Shown one piece after another: positions 57,616-64,000 of a DNA stretch of 64,000 nucleotides. The notes beneath the pieces were generated by a model. That model was not told where the DNA came from. It searched no databases and saw nothing but the letters and a program-made list of their open reading frames with translations. The first letter of the stretch is position 1. Every line of letters starts with the position of its first letter. A program made the position numbers and the translations under genes. The stretch is from Clavibacter michiganensis. GTDB taxonomy: Bacteria; Actinomycetota; Actinomycetes; Actinomycetales; Microbacteriaceae. Location: the NCBI RefSeq assembly GCF_021216655.1, contig NZ_CP080437.1:186001-250000 (forward strand), written 5' to 3'.

Positions 57616-58491
57616 TCACCGGTCGCGACGGAGCGCGGTGCGGAGCCGCTGGTACCCGGACACCGCGGGCGGCGCGTCGGGCGTCTTCTCGGGCGCGATG
57701 TCGAGCCGGAGCTGCCGCTGCGCGAACTCGCGCGTCTCGATGAGCATGGCCAGGCGCTGCTCCTCGGTCTTGGCCTTCCGGGTGTTGACCTCGGCGACGA
57801 CGCCGCCCTGCCAGCCCTGCTCGGCGAGCCAGCGGAGCGTCTCGGCGACGGGCTGCGTCCCGCGGCCGGGGAGGAGATGCTCGTCGAGGATGCGGCCGTC
57901 GTCCTGCGAGCCGGATCCATCGCACAGGTGCACGTGGCGCAGGCGCGGGCCGAGGGCCTTGGCCATCTCGAGCGCGTCCTGGCCGGAGAGCGAGGCGTGG
58001 GAGAAGTCGAGCGTGGTGGCGTCGCAGTCCATGTCCCGCGGATCCCAGCCGGGTGCGTACGCCTTCATGCTGCGGCCGGCGACCTGCCAGGGGAACATGT
58101 TCTCGACCGCGATCTCGACGCCCGTCTCCGTCTGGATCGAGCGCACGATCTCGAGGAACGACTCGGCGTAGCCGGCCTGCCAGCGGAACGGCGGGTGCAC
58201 CACCACGGCAGGGGCCCCTACCGCCCGGGCGAGCCCGGCCGAGCGCTCCAGCTTCACCTTCGGGTCGCGGCCCCACACGAAGTGCGTGAGCAGCAGCACG
58301 GGCGCGTGGATGGAGAGGATCGGCAGGCCGTGCTTCTCCGACATGGCGCGGAGGGCGTCGGCGTCCTGGGTGACCTCGTCGTTCGTCACCATGATCTCGA
58401 CGCCGTCGAAGCCGGCGCGCTTGGCCATGACGAAGGCGTTCTCGACGGGCTGGGGGTACACGCAGGTGGTGCTCATGCCTACTCGGATCAC
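57616..58491 (-). CDS. Sugar phosphate isomerase/epimerase family protein
   Basis: A 291-residue TIM-barrel protein of the AP-endonuclease 2 / xylose isomerase-like superfamily. SIHAPVLLL, VVVHPPFRW, AVENMFPW, LDFSHASLSG, HLCDGSGSQDD and GGVVAEVN provide the His, Glu and Asp ligands for a divalent metal. The substrate is unknown. The GTG at 58491 was chosen because TAGGGT on the minus strand ends seven bases upstream (leaderless); the ATG at 58476 is the alternative. Confidence 0.82.
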   Translation of the reverse strand: MIRVGMSTTCVYPQPVENAFVMAKRAGFDGVEIMVTNDEVTQDADALRAMSEKHGLPILSIHAPVLLLTHFVWGRDPKVKLERSAGLARAVGAPAVVVHPPFRWQAGYAESFLEIVRSIQTETGVEIAVENMFPWQVAGRSMKAYAPGWDPRDMDCDATTLDFSHASLSGQDALEMAKALGPRLRHVHLCDGSGSQDDGRILDEHLLPGRGTQPVAETLRWLAEQGWQGGVVAEVNTRKAKTEEQRLAMLIETREFAQRQLRLDIAPEKTPDAPPAVSGYQRLRTALRRDR

Positions 58492-58498
58492 GTCGGCG

Positions 58499-58504
58499 AC
58501 CCTA
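58499..58504 (-). promoter_or_regulatory. Candidate -10 box (TAGGGT) for the sugar isomerase gene
   Basis: Read on the minus strand, TAGGGT ends seven bases before the GTG at 58491. No Shine-Dalgarno is visible. Confidence 0.5.
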
Positions 58505-58639
58505 CCCGCCGCCCCTGTGCCCCGGGGATACGCGGACGGTCCGGCGCGTGTCGGGTGCGCGACGCGGACAGCGGCGGTCGGCATGCTGGATGCGACGGGA
58601 GGGCGGCCGGGGCGCCGCCCGCGAGGCGAGGGAGCGGGC

Positions 58640-59464
58640 ATGGCGGCTGCGGGATCGGACGGGCACGGTGACGCGGAGGCGTTCCGGAAGGAGCGGCCGG
58701 ATGCGCCGCGCGGCTTCTTCGAGGCCGAGGCGGCCGGGCTCGCGTGGCTCGCCGAGGCGGAGCCCGGCGGGGGAGCGCGCGTCGTGCGGGTGATCGACGT
58801 CGCGCCGGGCCGCATCGACCTCGAGCGCCTCGTGCCCGCCCGGCCGACGCGCCAGGCCGCCCGCGCGCTCGGCGCGGCGCTCGCCGTCACGCACGACGCC
58901 GGCGCGCCCGCGTTCGGGTCGCCGCCCGCCGGGCTCGACGGGCCGGCCTTCATCGGGCGGCAGCCGCTGTCGGTGGGCGACGCGCCCGCCGAGGAGGGCG
59001 ACGCGGGGGAGGGCTGGGGTGCCTGGTACGCCCGCGAGCGCGTGCTGCCGTACCTCCGCCTGGCGGTCGACGCGGGGAACGTCGCCTCCGCCCGGGCCGC
59101 CGACGTGGAGCGCGCGTGCGACCTCGTCGCCGACGGCCGGTTCGACGACGATGCGCCGCCCGCCCGGATCCACGGCGACCTCTGGTCGGGCAACGTGCAG
59201 TGGACGGACGCCGGCGCGGTCCTCATCGACCCGGCCGCGCACGGCGGCCATCGCGAGACCGACCTCGCGATGCTCGCGCTCTTCGGCTGCCCCGGCCTCG
59301 ACGACGTCATGGGCGCGTACGCGGGCACCGGATCCCTCGCCGCCGGGTGGCGCGCCCGCGTGCCGCTGCACCAGCTGCATCCGCTCGCCGTCCACGCCGC
59401 CTCCCACGGCCCGGCGTACGGCGACGCGCTGCACGACGCGGCCCGGGCGGTGCTCCGGATGTGA
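58640..59464 (+). CDS. Fructosamine kinase family protein
   Basis: A 274-residue protein of the fructosamine/ketosamine-3-kinase group within the aminoglycoside phosphotransferase fold. FFEAEAAGLAWLAEA, the Brenner-type catalytic loop RIHGDLWSGNVQW, and LIDPAAHGGHRETDLAMLALFG with the metal-binding Asp are characteristic. It would phosphorylate glycated amines so that they break down. GAGGGAG precedes the ATG. A short imperfect hairpin follows at about 59481-59500. Confidence 0.87.
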   Translation: MAAAGSDGHGDAEAFRKERPDAPRGFFEAEAAGLAWLAEAEPGGGARVVRVIDVAPGRIDLERLVPARPTRQAARALGAALAVTHDAGAPAFGSPPAGLDGPAFIGRQPLSVGDAPAEEGDAGEGWGAWYARERVLPYLRLAVDAGNVASARAADVERACDLVADGRFDDDAPPARIHGDLWSGNVQWTDAGAVLIDPAAHGGHRETDLAMLALFGCPGLDDVMGAYAGTGSLAAGWRARVPLHQLHPLAVHAASHGPAYGDALHDAARAVLRM

Positions 59465-59508
59465 CGCCGGCGGACGCGCGACCCCCGGTCAGGCCGGGGT
59501 GAGGCTGG

Positions 59509-59514
59509 TAGCCT
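59509..59514 (+). promoter_or_regulatory. Candidate -10 box (TAGCCT) for otsA
   Basis: TAGCCT lies 50 bases before the otsA GTG, giving a leader of about 44 nt. Confidence 0.45.
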
Positions 59515-59564
59515 CGATCCACCGAGCAGGTACCACAGAGCTCTGCGCAACCGAGACGGGAACC

Positions 59565-61160
59565 GTGACTCCGCCACCCTCATCCACGCCCTCCGCGACC
59601 GAGCCGACCACGGCCGCCGCGCACGACGGCGCCGACGTCGAGCCCGGCGCGTACGACCTCGTCGTCGTGTCCAACCGCCTCCCCGTCGACCGCGTCGTCG
59701 CCGCCGACGGCACCACGTCCTGGCGGCACTCGCCGGGCGGACTGGTCACGGCGCTCGAGCCCGTGATGCGCGCCAACGAGGGCGCGTGGGTCGGCTGGCC
59801 GGGCATCGCCGACCACGACGTGGAGCCCTTCGTCGACGACGGCATCTCGATCATCCCCGTCACCCTCACCGAGCAGGACCTCGCCGAGTACTACGAGGGC
59901 TTCTCGAACGACACGCTGTGGCCGCTGTACCACGACGTCATCGCGCAGCCGAGCTACCACCGCGAGTGGTGGGACACCTACGTGAAGGTGAACCAGCGCT
60001 TCGCCGACGCGGCCGCGAAGGCCGCCGCGCCCGGCGCCACGGTGTGGGTGCAGGACTACCAGCTGCAGCTCGTGCCGAAGATGCTGCGCGAGCAGCGCCC
60101 GGACCTCACCATCGGCTTCTTCAACCACATCCCGTTCCCGCCCTACGGCATCTACTCGCAGCTGCCGTGGCGCACGCAGATCATCGAGGGGCTGCTCGGC
60201 GCGGACGTCATCGGCTTCCAGCGCGTGGCCGACGCGGGCAACTTCACGCGCGCGGTCCGCCGGCTCTTCGGGTACACGACCCGCGGATCCACCGTCGACG
60301 TGCCCGTGCGCGGCGGCATCCCGCTCACCGTCCCCGGCACCAAGCCGTCGAAGCCCGTGCGCGAGCTCCGCACCCGCCAGGTCGTCGCGAAGCACTACCC
60401 GATCTCGATCGACGCGCGCAGCTACGAGGAGATGGCCAAGGACCCGGCCATCCAGGAGCGCGCCCGCCAGATCCGCGCCGACCTCGGCGACCCGAAGACG
60501 ATCCTGCTGGGCGTCGACCGGCTGGACTACACGAAGGGCATCGGCCACCGCCTGAAGGCGTTCGGCGAGCTCCTCGCCGAGGGACGCGTCTCGGTCGAGG
60601 ACGCCACGCTCGTGCAGGTCGCGAGCCCGAGCCGCGAGCGGGTGGAGACGTACAAGCAGCTGCGCGACGAGATCGAGCTCACGGTCGGGCGGATCAACGG
60701 CGACTACGGGTCCATCAGCCACACGGCCATCAGCTACCTGCACCACGGGTACCCGAAGGAGGAGATGGTGGCGCTCTGCCTCGCGGCCGACGTCATGCTC
60801 GTCACCGCGCTCCGCGACGGGATGAACCTGGTCGCCAAGGAGTACGTGGCCACCAAGCACTCCAACGAGGGCGTGCTCGTGCTCAGCGAGTTCGCGGGCG
60901 CCGCGGACGAGCTGAAGGCCGCGCTCCTCGTGAACCCGCACGACATCGAGGGCCTCAAGGAGGCGATCCTCCGCGCCATCGACATGCCGAAGGCGGAGCA
61001 GCGCAAGCGCATGCGGTCGCTCCGCAAGCGCGTGTTCGAGAACGACGTGGCGGCCTGGTCGAGCTCGTTCCTCGCCGACCTCGGGCGCACGCACGCCGCC
61101 TCGATCCACGAGGGCCCCGACGAAGAGGTCGTCGAGCCCCTCATGGACGAGGGCTGGTAG
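59565..61160 (+). CDS. otsA: Alpha,alpha-trehalose-phosphate synthase
   Basis: A 531-residue GT20 glycosyltransferase that joins UDP-glucose (or ADP-glucose) and glucose 6-phosphate into trehalose 6-phosphate. VVSNRLPVDR, WVQDYQLQLVPKML, FNHIPFPPYGIY, GVDRLDYTKGI (Arg and Lys for the donor phosphates) and ALRDGMNLVAKEYVA are diagnostic. A disordered, Thr/Pro/Ala-rich N-terminal extension of about 30 residues precedes the domain. otsB follows five bases later. Trehalose is a compatible solute and, in actinobacteria, a precursor for envelope glycolipids. Confidence 0.95.
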   Translation: MTPPPSSTPSATEPTTAAAHDGADVEPGAYDLVVVSNRLPVDRVVAADGTTSWRHSPGGLVTALEPVMRANEGAWVGWPGIADHDVEPFVDDGISIIPVTLTEQDLAEYYEGFSNDTLWPLYHDVIAQPSYHREWWDTYVKVNQRFADAAAKAAAPGATVWVQDYQLQLVPKMLREQRPDLTIGFFNHIPFPPYGIYSQLPWRTQIIEGLLGADVIGFQRVADAGNFTRAVRRLFGYTTRGSTVDVPVRGGIPLTVPGTKPSKPVRELRTRQVVAKHYPISIDARSYEEMAKDPAIQERARQIRADLGDPKTILLGVDRLDYTKGIGHRLKAFGELLAEGRVSVEDATLVQVASPSRERVETYKQLRDEIELTVGRINGDYGSISHTAISYLHHGYPKEEMVALCLAADVMLVTALRDGMNLVAKEYVATKHSNEGVLVLSEFAGAADELKAALLVNPHDIEGLKEAILRAIDMPKAEQRKRMRSLRKRVFENDVAAWSSSFLADLGRTHAASIHEGPDEEVVEPLMDEGW

Positions 61161-61165
61161 CGCGC

Positions 61166-61993
61166 GTGGCCGAGCTGATCACCGACATCCAGGCCAAGGG
61201 CGGCCGCGGCTTCCCCGGCCGCCTGTTCGAGGCCCTCACCGAGCTCGCGCGCACGCCGCGCCTGCTCGTCGCGCTCGACTTCGACGGCACGCTCGCGCCC
61301 GAGGTCGACGATCCCGAGAAGGCGCGCGCGGTCCCCGAGGCCCGCGCTGCGGTGCTCGCGCTGCTGGCACTGCCGGAGACGCGCGTCGCGCTCGTCTCGG
61401 GTCGCGCGCTGCGCAGCCTCGAGGCCGTGGCGGATCTCCCGGACGACGTGCTGCTCGTCGGGTCGCACGGGGTGGAGATCCGCCTCGACACCGACGACAT
61501 CGAGCTCACGCTCGACGAGGGCGAGCTCGCGCAGCGCGGCGTGCTCTCCGACGTGCTCGGCCAGGTCGCCGACTCGCTCGACGAGGTGTGGATCGAGGAG
61601 AAGCCGGCGGGCTTCGCCCTCCACACGCGCCTCGCCACCGAGAGGCACAGCCGCATCGCACACCTCGTCGCCACGCAGGAGGCGCAGGCCGAGGTCGAGG
61701 GCCTCAAGGTGCGATCGGGCAAGGACGTGCTGGAGTTCAGCGTCCGCCACGCCACCAAGGGCGAGGCGGTCGAGCACCTGCGCCGCTACGCGGAGGCGAC
61801 GGCCGTCTTCTACGCGGGCGACGACGTCACCGACGAGGACGCGTTCGCCGCGCTCCAGGCGGGCGACCTCGGGCTCAAAAGCGGCACGGGCGCGACGGCG
61901 GCGGACTTCCGCGTCGACGGCCCGCACGATGTCGCGCGCGTGCTGCAGGTGCTCGCGGACCTCCGCGCCGAGCCGGTCGTCCATCCCGACTGA
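61166..61993 (+). CDS. otsB: Trehalose-6-phosphate phosphatase
   Basis: A 275-residue HAD-superfamily phosphatase that dephosphorylates trehalose 6-phosphate. Motif I is DFDGTLAP with the nucleophilic Asp, motif II is VSGR, and motif IV is GDDVTDEDAF with the Mg-binding Asps. The C2 cap domain contains EEKPAGFALHTR. The GTG starts five bases after otsA, so the two act as a translationally linked pair. Confidence 0.93.
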   Translation: MAELITDIQAKGGRGFPGRLFEALTELARTPRLLVALDFDGTLAPEVDDPEKARAVPEARAAVLALLALPETRVALVSGRALRSLEAVADLPDDVLLVGSHGVEIRLDTDDIELTLDEGELAQRGVLSDVLGQVADSLDEVWIEEKPAGFALHTRLATERHSRIAHLVATQEAQAEVEGLKVRSGKDVLEFSVRHATKGEAVEHLRRYAEATAVFYAGDDVTDEDAFAALQAGDLGLKSGTGATAADFRVDGPHDVARVLQVLADLRAEPVVHPD

Positions 61994-62009
61994 GGCGCGC
62001 GCCCGGTCT

Positions 62010-62032
62010 CTCAGGTAGGGCTCAGGTAGACT
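62010..62032 (+). promoter_or_regulatory. Promoter with 9-bp direct repeat upstream of mrpA
   Basis: CTCAGGTAG occurs at 62010-62018 and 62021-62029. TAGACT (62027-62032) overlaps the second copy and fits a -10 box, giving a leader of about 28 nt to the GTG with its AGAGGAG Shine-Dalgarno. The repeat may bind a regulator. Confidence 0.5.
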
Positions 62033-62066
62033 GGGGAAATAGCCGACTCGTGAGAGGAGACCGCAC

Positions 62067-64000
62067 GTGATCGTCCTCCTCGCGGTGTTCCTGGTCGCCT
62101 CCGTCGCCATCCCGCTCCTCGCCCGCGTCATGGGGGTGCGCGCCTTCGTCGTCGCCGCCCTCGTGCCGGCCGCCGCCTTCGTCTACACGGTCGCGCAGGC
62201 CCCCGCGGTCCTCCCCGACCACGAGGTCGTCGAGCGCGTGGAGTGGATCCCGTCGCTCGGCATCACGCTCGACATGCGGATGGACGCGCTGTCGTGGCTC
62301 CTGGCGCTCGTCGTCACGGGCGTCGGCGCCCTCGTGCTCCTCTACTGCGCCCGCTACTTCCGCTCCAGCGAGGAGGGGCTCGGCCGGTTCGCCGGGCTGC
62401 TCGTCGCGTTCGCGGGCGTCATGTTCGGCCTCGTCCTCGCCGACGACGTGTTCGTCCTCTTCACCTTCTGGGAGGCCACGAGCGTCCTCTCCTACCTCCT
62501 CATCGGGCACTACACGGGCAAGAAGGCGAGCCGCGGCGCCGCGCTGCAGGCGCTCCTCGTCACCACGGCGGGCGGGCTCGCCATGCTCGTCGGCCTCGTG
62601 ATCCTGTCGGTCGCCGGCGGCACCACGAGCCTCGCCGCGCTCGTGGCGGATCCCCCCGGGGGCCAGCTCATCCCCGTCGCCGTCGTGCTGATCCTCCTCG
62701 GCGCGCTCTCCAAGTCGGCCCTCGTGCCCTTCCACTTCTGGCTGCCCGCCGCGATGGCCGCGCCGACCCCGGTGAGCGCGTACCTGCATGCCGCCGCCAT
62801 GGTGAAGGCCGGCATCTACCTCGTCGCCCGCCTCGCGCCCGGCTACGCCGACGTGCCCGGTTGGCGCGTGCTTCTCGTCTCGCTCGGCGTCGCGACGATG
62901 CTCGTCGGCGGCTGGCGCGCCCTCAAGCAGATGGACCTCAAGCTCGTCCTCGCGTACGGCACGGTCAGCCAGCTCGGCTTCCTCACCGTCGTGGTCGGGT
63001 ACGGCACGCGGGACGCGGCGCTCGCGGGCGTCGCGCTGCTGCTCGCGCACGCGCTGTTCAAGGCGACCCTCTTCCTCGTGGTCGGCGTCGTGGACCACCG
63101 CGCCGGCACGCGCGACCTGCGCAAGATCAGCGGGCTCGGCCGGAAGGCCCCGGTGCTCGCGGTCATCGCGGCCCTGGCGCTCGCGTCGATGGCCGGGCTC
63201 CCGCCCTTCCTCGGCTTCGTCGCCAAGGAGGCGGTGCTCACGGCGCTCCTCACCGACGCGGAGCTCGGCGGCGGGCTCGGCTGGGTCGCGCTCGTCGGCG
63301 TCTCGGTCGGCTCCTGCCTCACGGTCGCGTACAGCGCGCGCTTCATGTGGGGCGCGTTCGCCCCCAAGCGCGGGGTGGACGAGGTCCAGCCCGTGCACGA
63401 GCACCTCGACTTCCTCGTGCCGCCGGCCGTGCTGGCCGCGACCGGCCTCGTGCTCGGCTTCCTCGCCTCGTCCGTCGACGGGTGGATCGCCGGCTACGCC
63501 GACACACTGCCGGCCGTGAGCGCGGGCGCCGCGGGCGAGCTCGACCACACGTACCACCTGGCGCTCTGGCACGGGATCGAGCCCGCGCTCCTCATCTCCG
63601 CGGGCACGCTCGTCGTGGGCCTCACCATGTTCCGCCTGCGCGACGGGGTCTTCGCGCTGCAGTCGCGCGTGCCGTCCTGGATCGACGCGGCCCGCATCTA
63701 CTGGGCGTCGATGCGCCTCATCGACCGGGTCGCCGCGCGCACCACGGCCACGACCCAGCGCGGATCCCTGCCGTTCTACCTCGGCGTGATCCTGCTCGTG
63801 CTCATCGGCTCGGTCGGGTCGGCGCTCGCGCTCAACCGGTCGTGGCCCACCACCGCGGTGCCGTTCGACCACCCCGCGCAGCCCGTGATCGGCATCGTGA
63901 TGATCGTCGCCGCCATCGCCGCGGCCCGCGCCGGGAAGCGCTTCCAGGCCGTCGTCCTCGTCGGCGTCACGGGCTACGGCATGGCGGCGCTCTTCGCCCT
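62067..64000 (+). CDS. mrpA: Na+/H+ antiporter subunit A (MrpA/MnhA), 5' part
   Basis: The frame is open from a GTG at 62067 to the window edge (644 complete codons), so the 3' end is missing. The protein is a multi-pass membrane subunit homologous to NuoL. FTFWEATSVLSYLLIGHY, KSALVPFHFWLPAAMAAPTPVSA with YLHAAAMVKAGIYL, and LKQMDLKLVLAYGTVSQLG carry the conserved Glu, Lys and His of the proton path. MrpA partners MrpB-G, expected just downstream, in sodium export and pH homeostasis. Confidence 0.92.
   Translation, partial: MIVLLAVFLVASVAIPLLARVMGVRAFVVAALVPAAAFVYTVAQAPAVLPDHEVVERVEWIPSLGITLDMRMDALSWLLALVVTGVGALVLLYCARYFRSSEEGLGRFAGLLVAFAGVMFGLVLADDVFVLFTFWEATSVLSYLLIGHYTGKKASRGAALQALLVTTAGGLAMLVGLVILSVAGGTTSLAALVADPPGGQLIPVAVVLILLGALSKSALVPFHFWLPAAMAAPTPVSAYLHAAAMVKAGIYLVARLAPGYADVPGWRVLLVSLGVATMLVGGWRALKQMDLKLVLAYGTVSQLGFLTVVVGYGTRDAALAGVALLLAHALFKATLFLVVGVVDHRAGTRDLRKISGLGRKAPVLAVIAALALASMAGLPPFLGFVAKEAVLTALLTDAELGGGLGWVALVGVSVGSCLTVAYSARFMWGAFAPKRGVDEVQPVHEHLDFLVPPAVLAATGLVLGFLASSVDGWIAGYADTLPAVSAGAAGELDHTYHLALWHGIEPALLISAGTLVVGLTMFRLRDGVFALQSRVPSWIDAARIYWASMRLIDRVAARTTATTQRGSLPFYLGVILLVLIGSVGSALALNRSWPTTAVPFDHPAQPVIGIVMIVAAIAAARAGKRFQAVVLVGVTGYGMAALFA

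Overview
The window is about 73% G+C, uses GTG starts freely and encodes almost only actinobacterial families (MtrAB-LpqB, WhiB, PdtaS, CarD, SpoIIM/MoxR/DUF58, OtsAB, DUF3499, an Rv3235-like protein). Gene content and order suggest a Gram-positive actinobacterium of the family Microbacteriaceae, perhaps Clavibacter or a close relative. That placement is inference: there is no rRNA here to test it. I see no transposase, phage gene, CRISPR array or rRNA. There is one tRNA (Lys, CTT).

Layout. 1-7.1 kb: tail of a DUF5719-like protein, a metallopeptidase-like protein, DUF3499, phosphohexomutase (manB), a copper module (csoR, copZ, copA) behind two CsoR-type palindromes, and ahcY. 7.2-9.1 kb: a divergent RDD / SpoIIM-like pair separated by 16 bp. 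9.1-13.7 kb: a beta-glucoside module (GH3 enzyme, MFS transporter, divergent TetR regulator). 13.7-19.1 kb: a tightly overlapping minus-strand operon (membrane protein, DUF4129, DUF4350, MoxR, DUF58). 19.2-28 kb: mtrA-mtrB-lpqB-comF-hpf-secA, an order shared with Mycobacterium, closed by a 60-bp perfect palindrome. 28-34 kb: an Rv3235-like gene, a SAF / CpaE-like pair, pdtaS and whiB1. 34-44 kb: bcp, tRNA-Lys, carD, a secreted HNH nuclease, an amino-acid permease, a lipoprotein, a MarR / MFS pair and small proteins. 43-50 kb: a GH15 trehalase-like enzyme divergent from a G6PDH paralogue, a MscS channel and an ArsB-like permease. 50-57 kb: a TetR-controlled MMPL transporter with an unusual C-terminal extension resembling a degenerate ABC ATPase, overlapping a YhgE/Pip membrane protein; then a secreted beta-propeller protein behind a Fur/Zur-like palindrome. 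57-64 kb: a small monooxygenase, a sugar isomerase, a fructosamine-kinase-like protein, otsA-otsB and the first two thirds of mrpA.

Most of the window is housekeeping and envelope-stress biology: the MtrAB regulatory system, SecA export, the MoxR/DUF58 assembly module, compatible-solute synthesis (OtsAB), Na+/H+ antiport (Mrp) and mechanosensing (MscS). Accessory additions are the copper, beta-glucoside and MMPL/YhgE modules.

Two features run through the whole window. Many genes have a TAnnnT box 6-9 nt before the start codon and no Shine-Dalgarno sequence, which suggests leaderless transcripts. The hexamer GGATCC is far more common than composition predicts. Transcription units end in long perfect GC-rich hairpins without T tracts. 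All positions were read by hand; domain calls rest on recognisable motifs and gene order, not on database searches.
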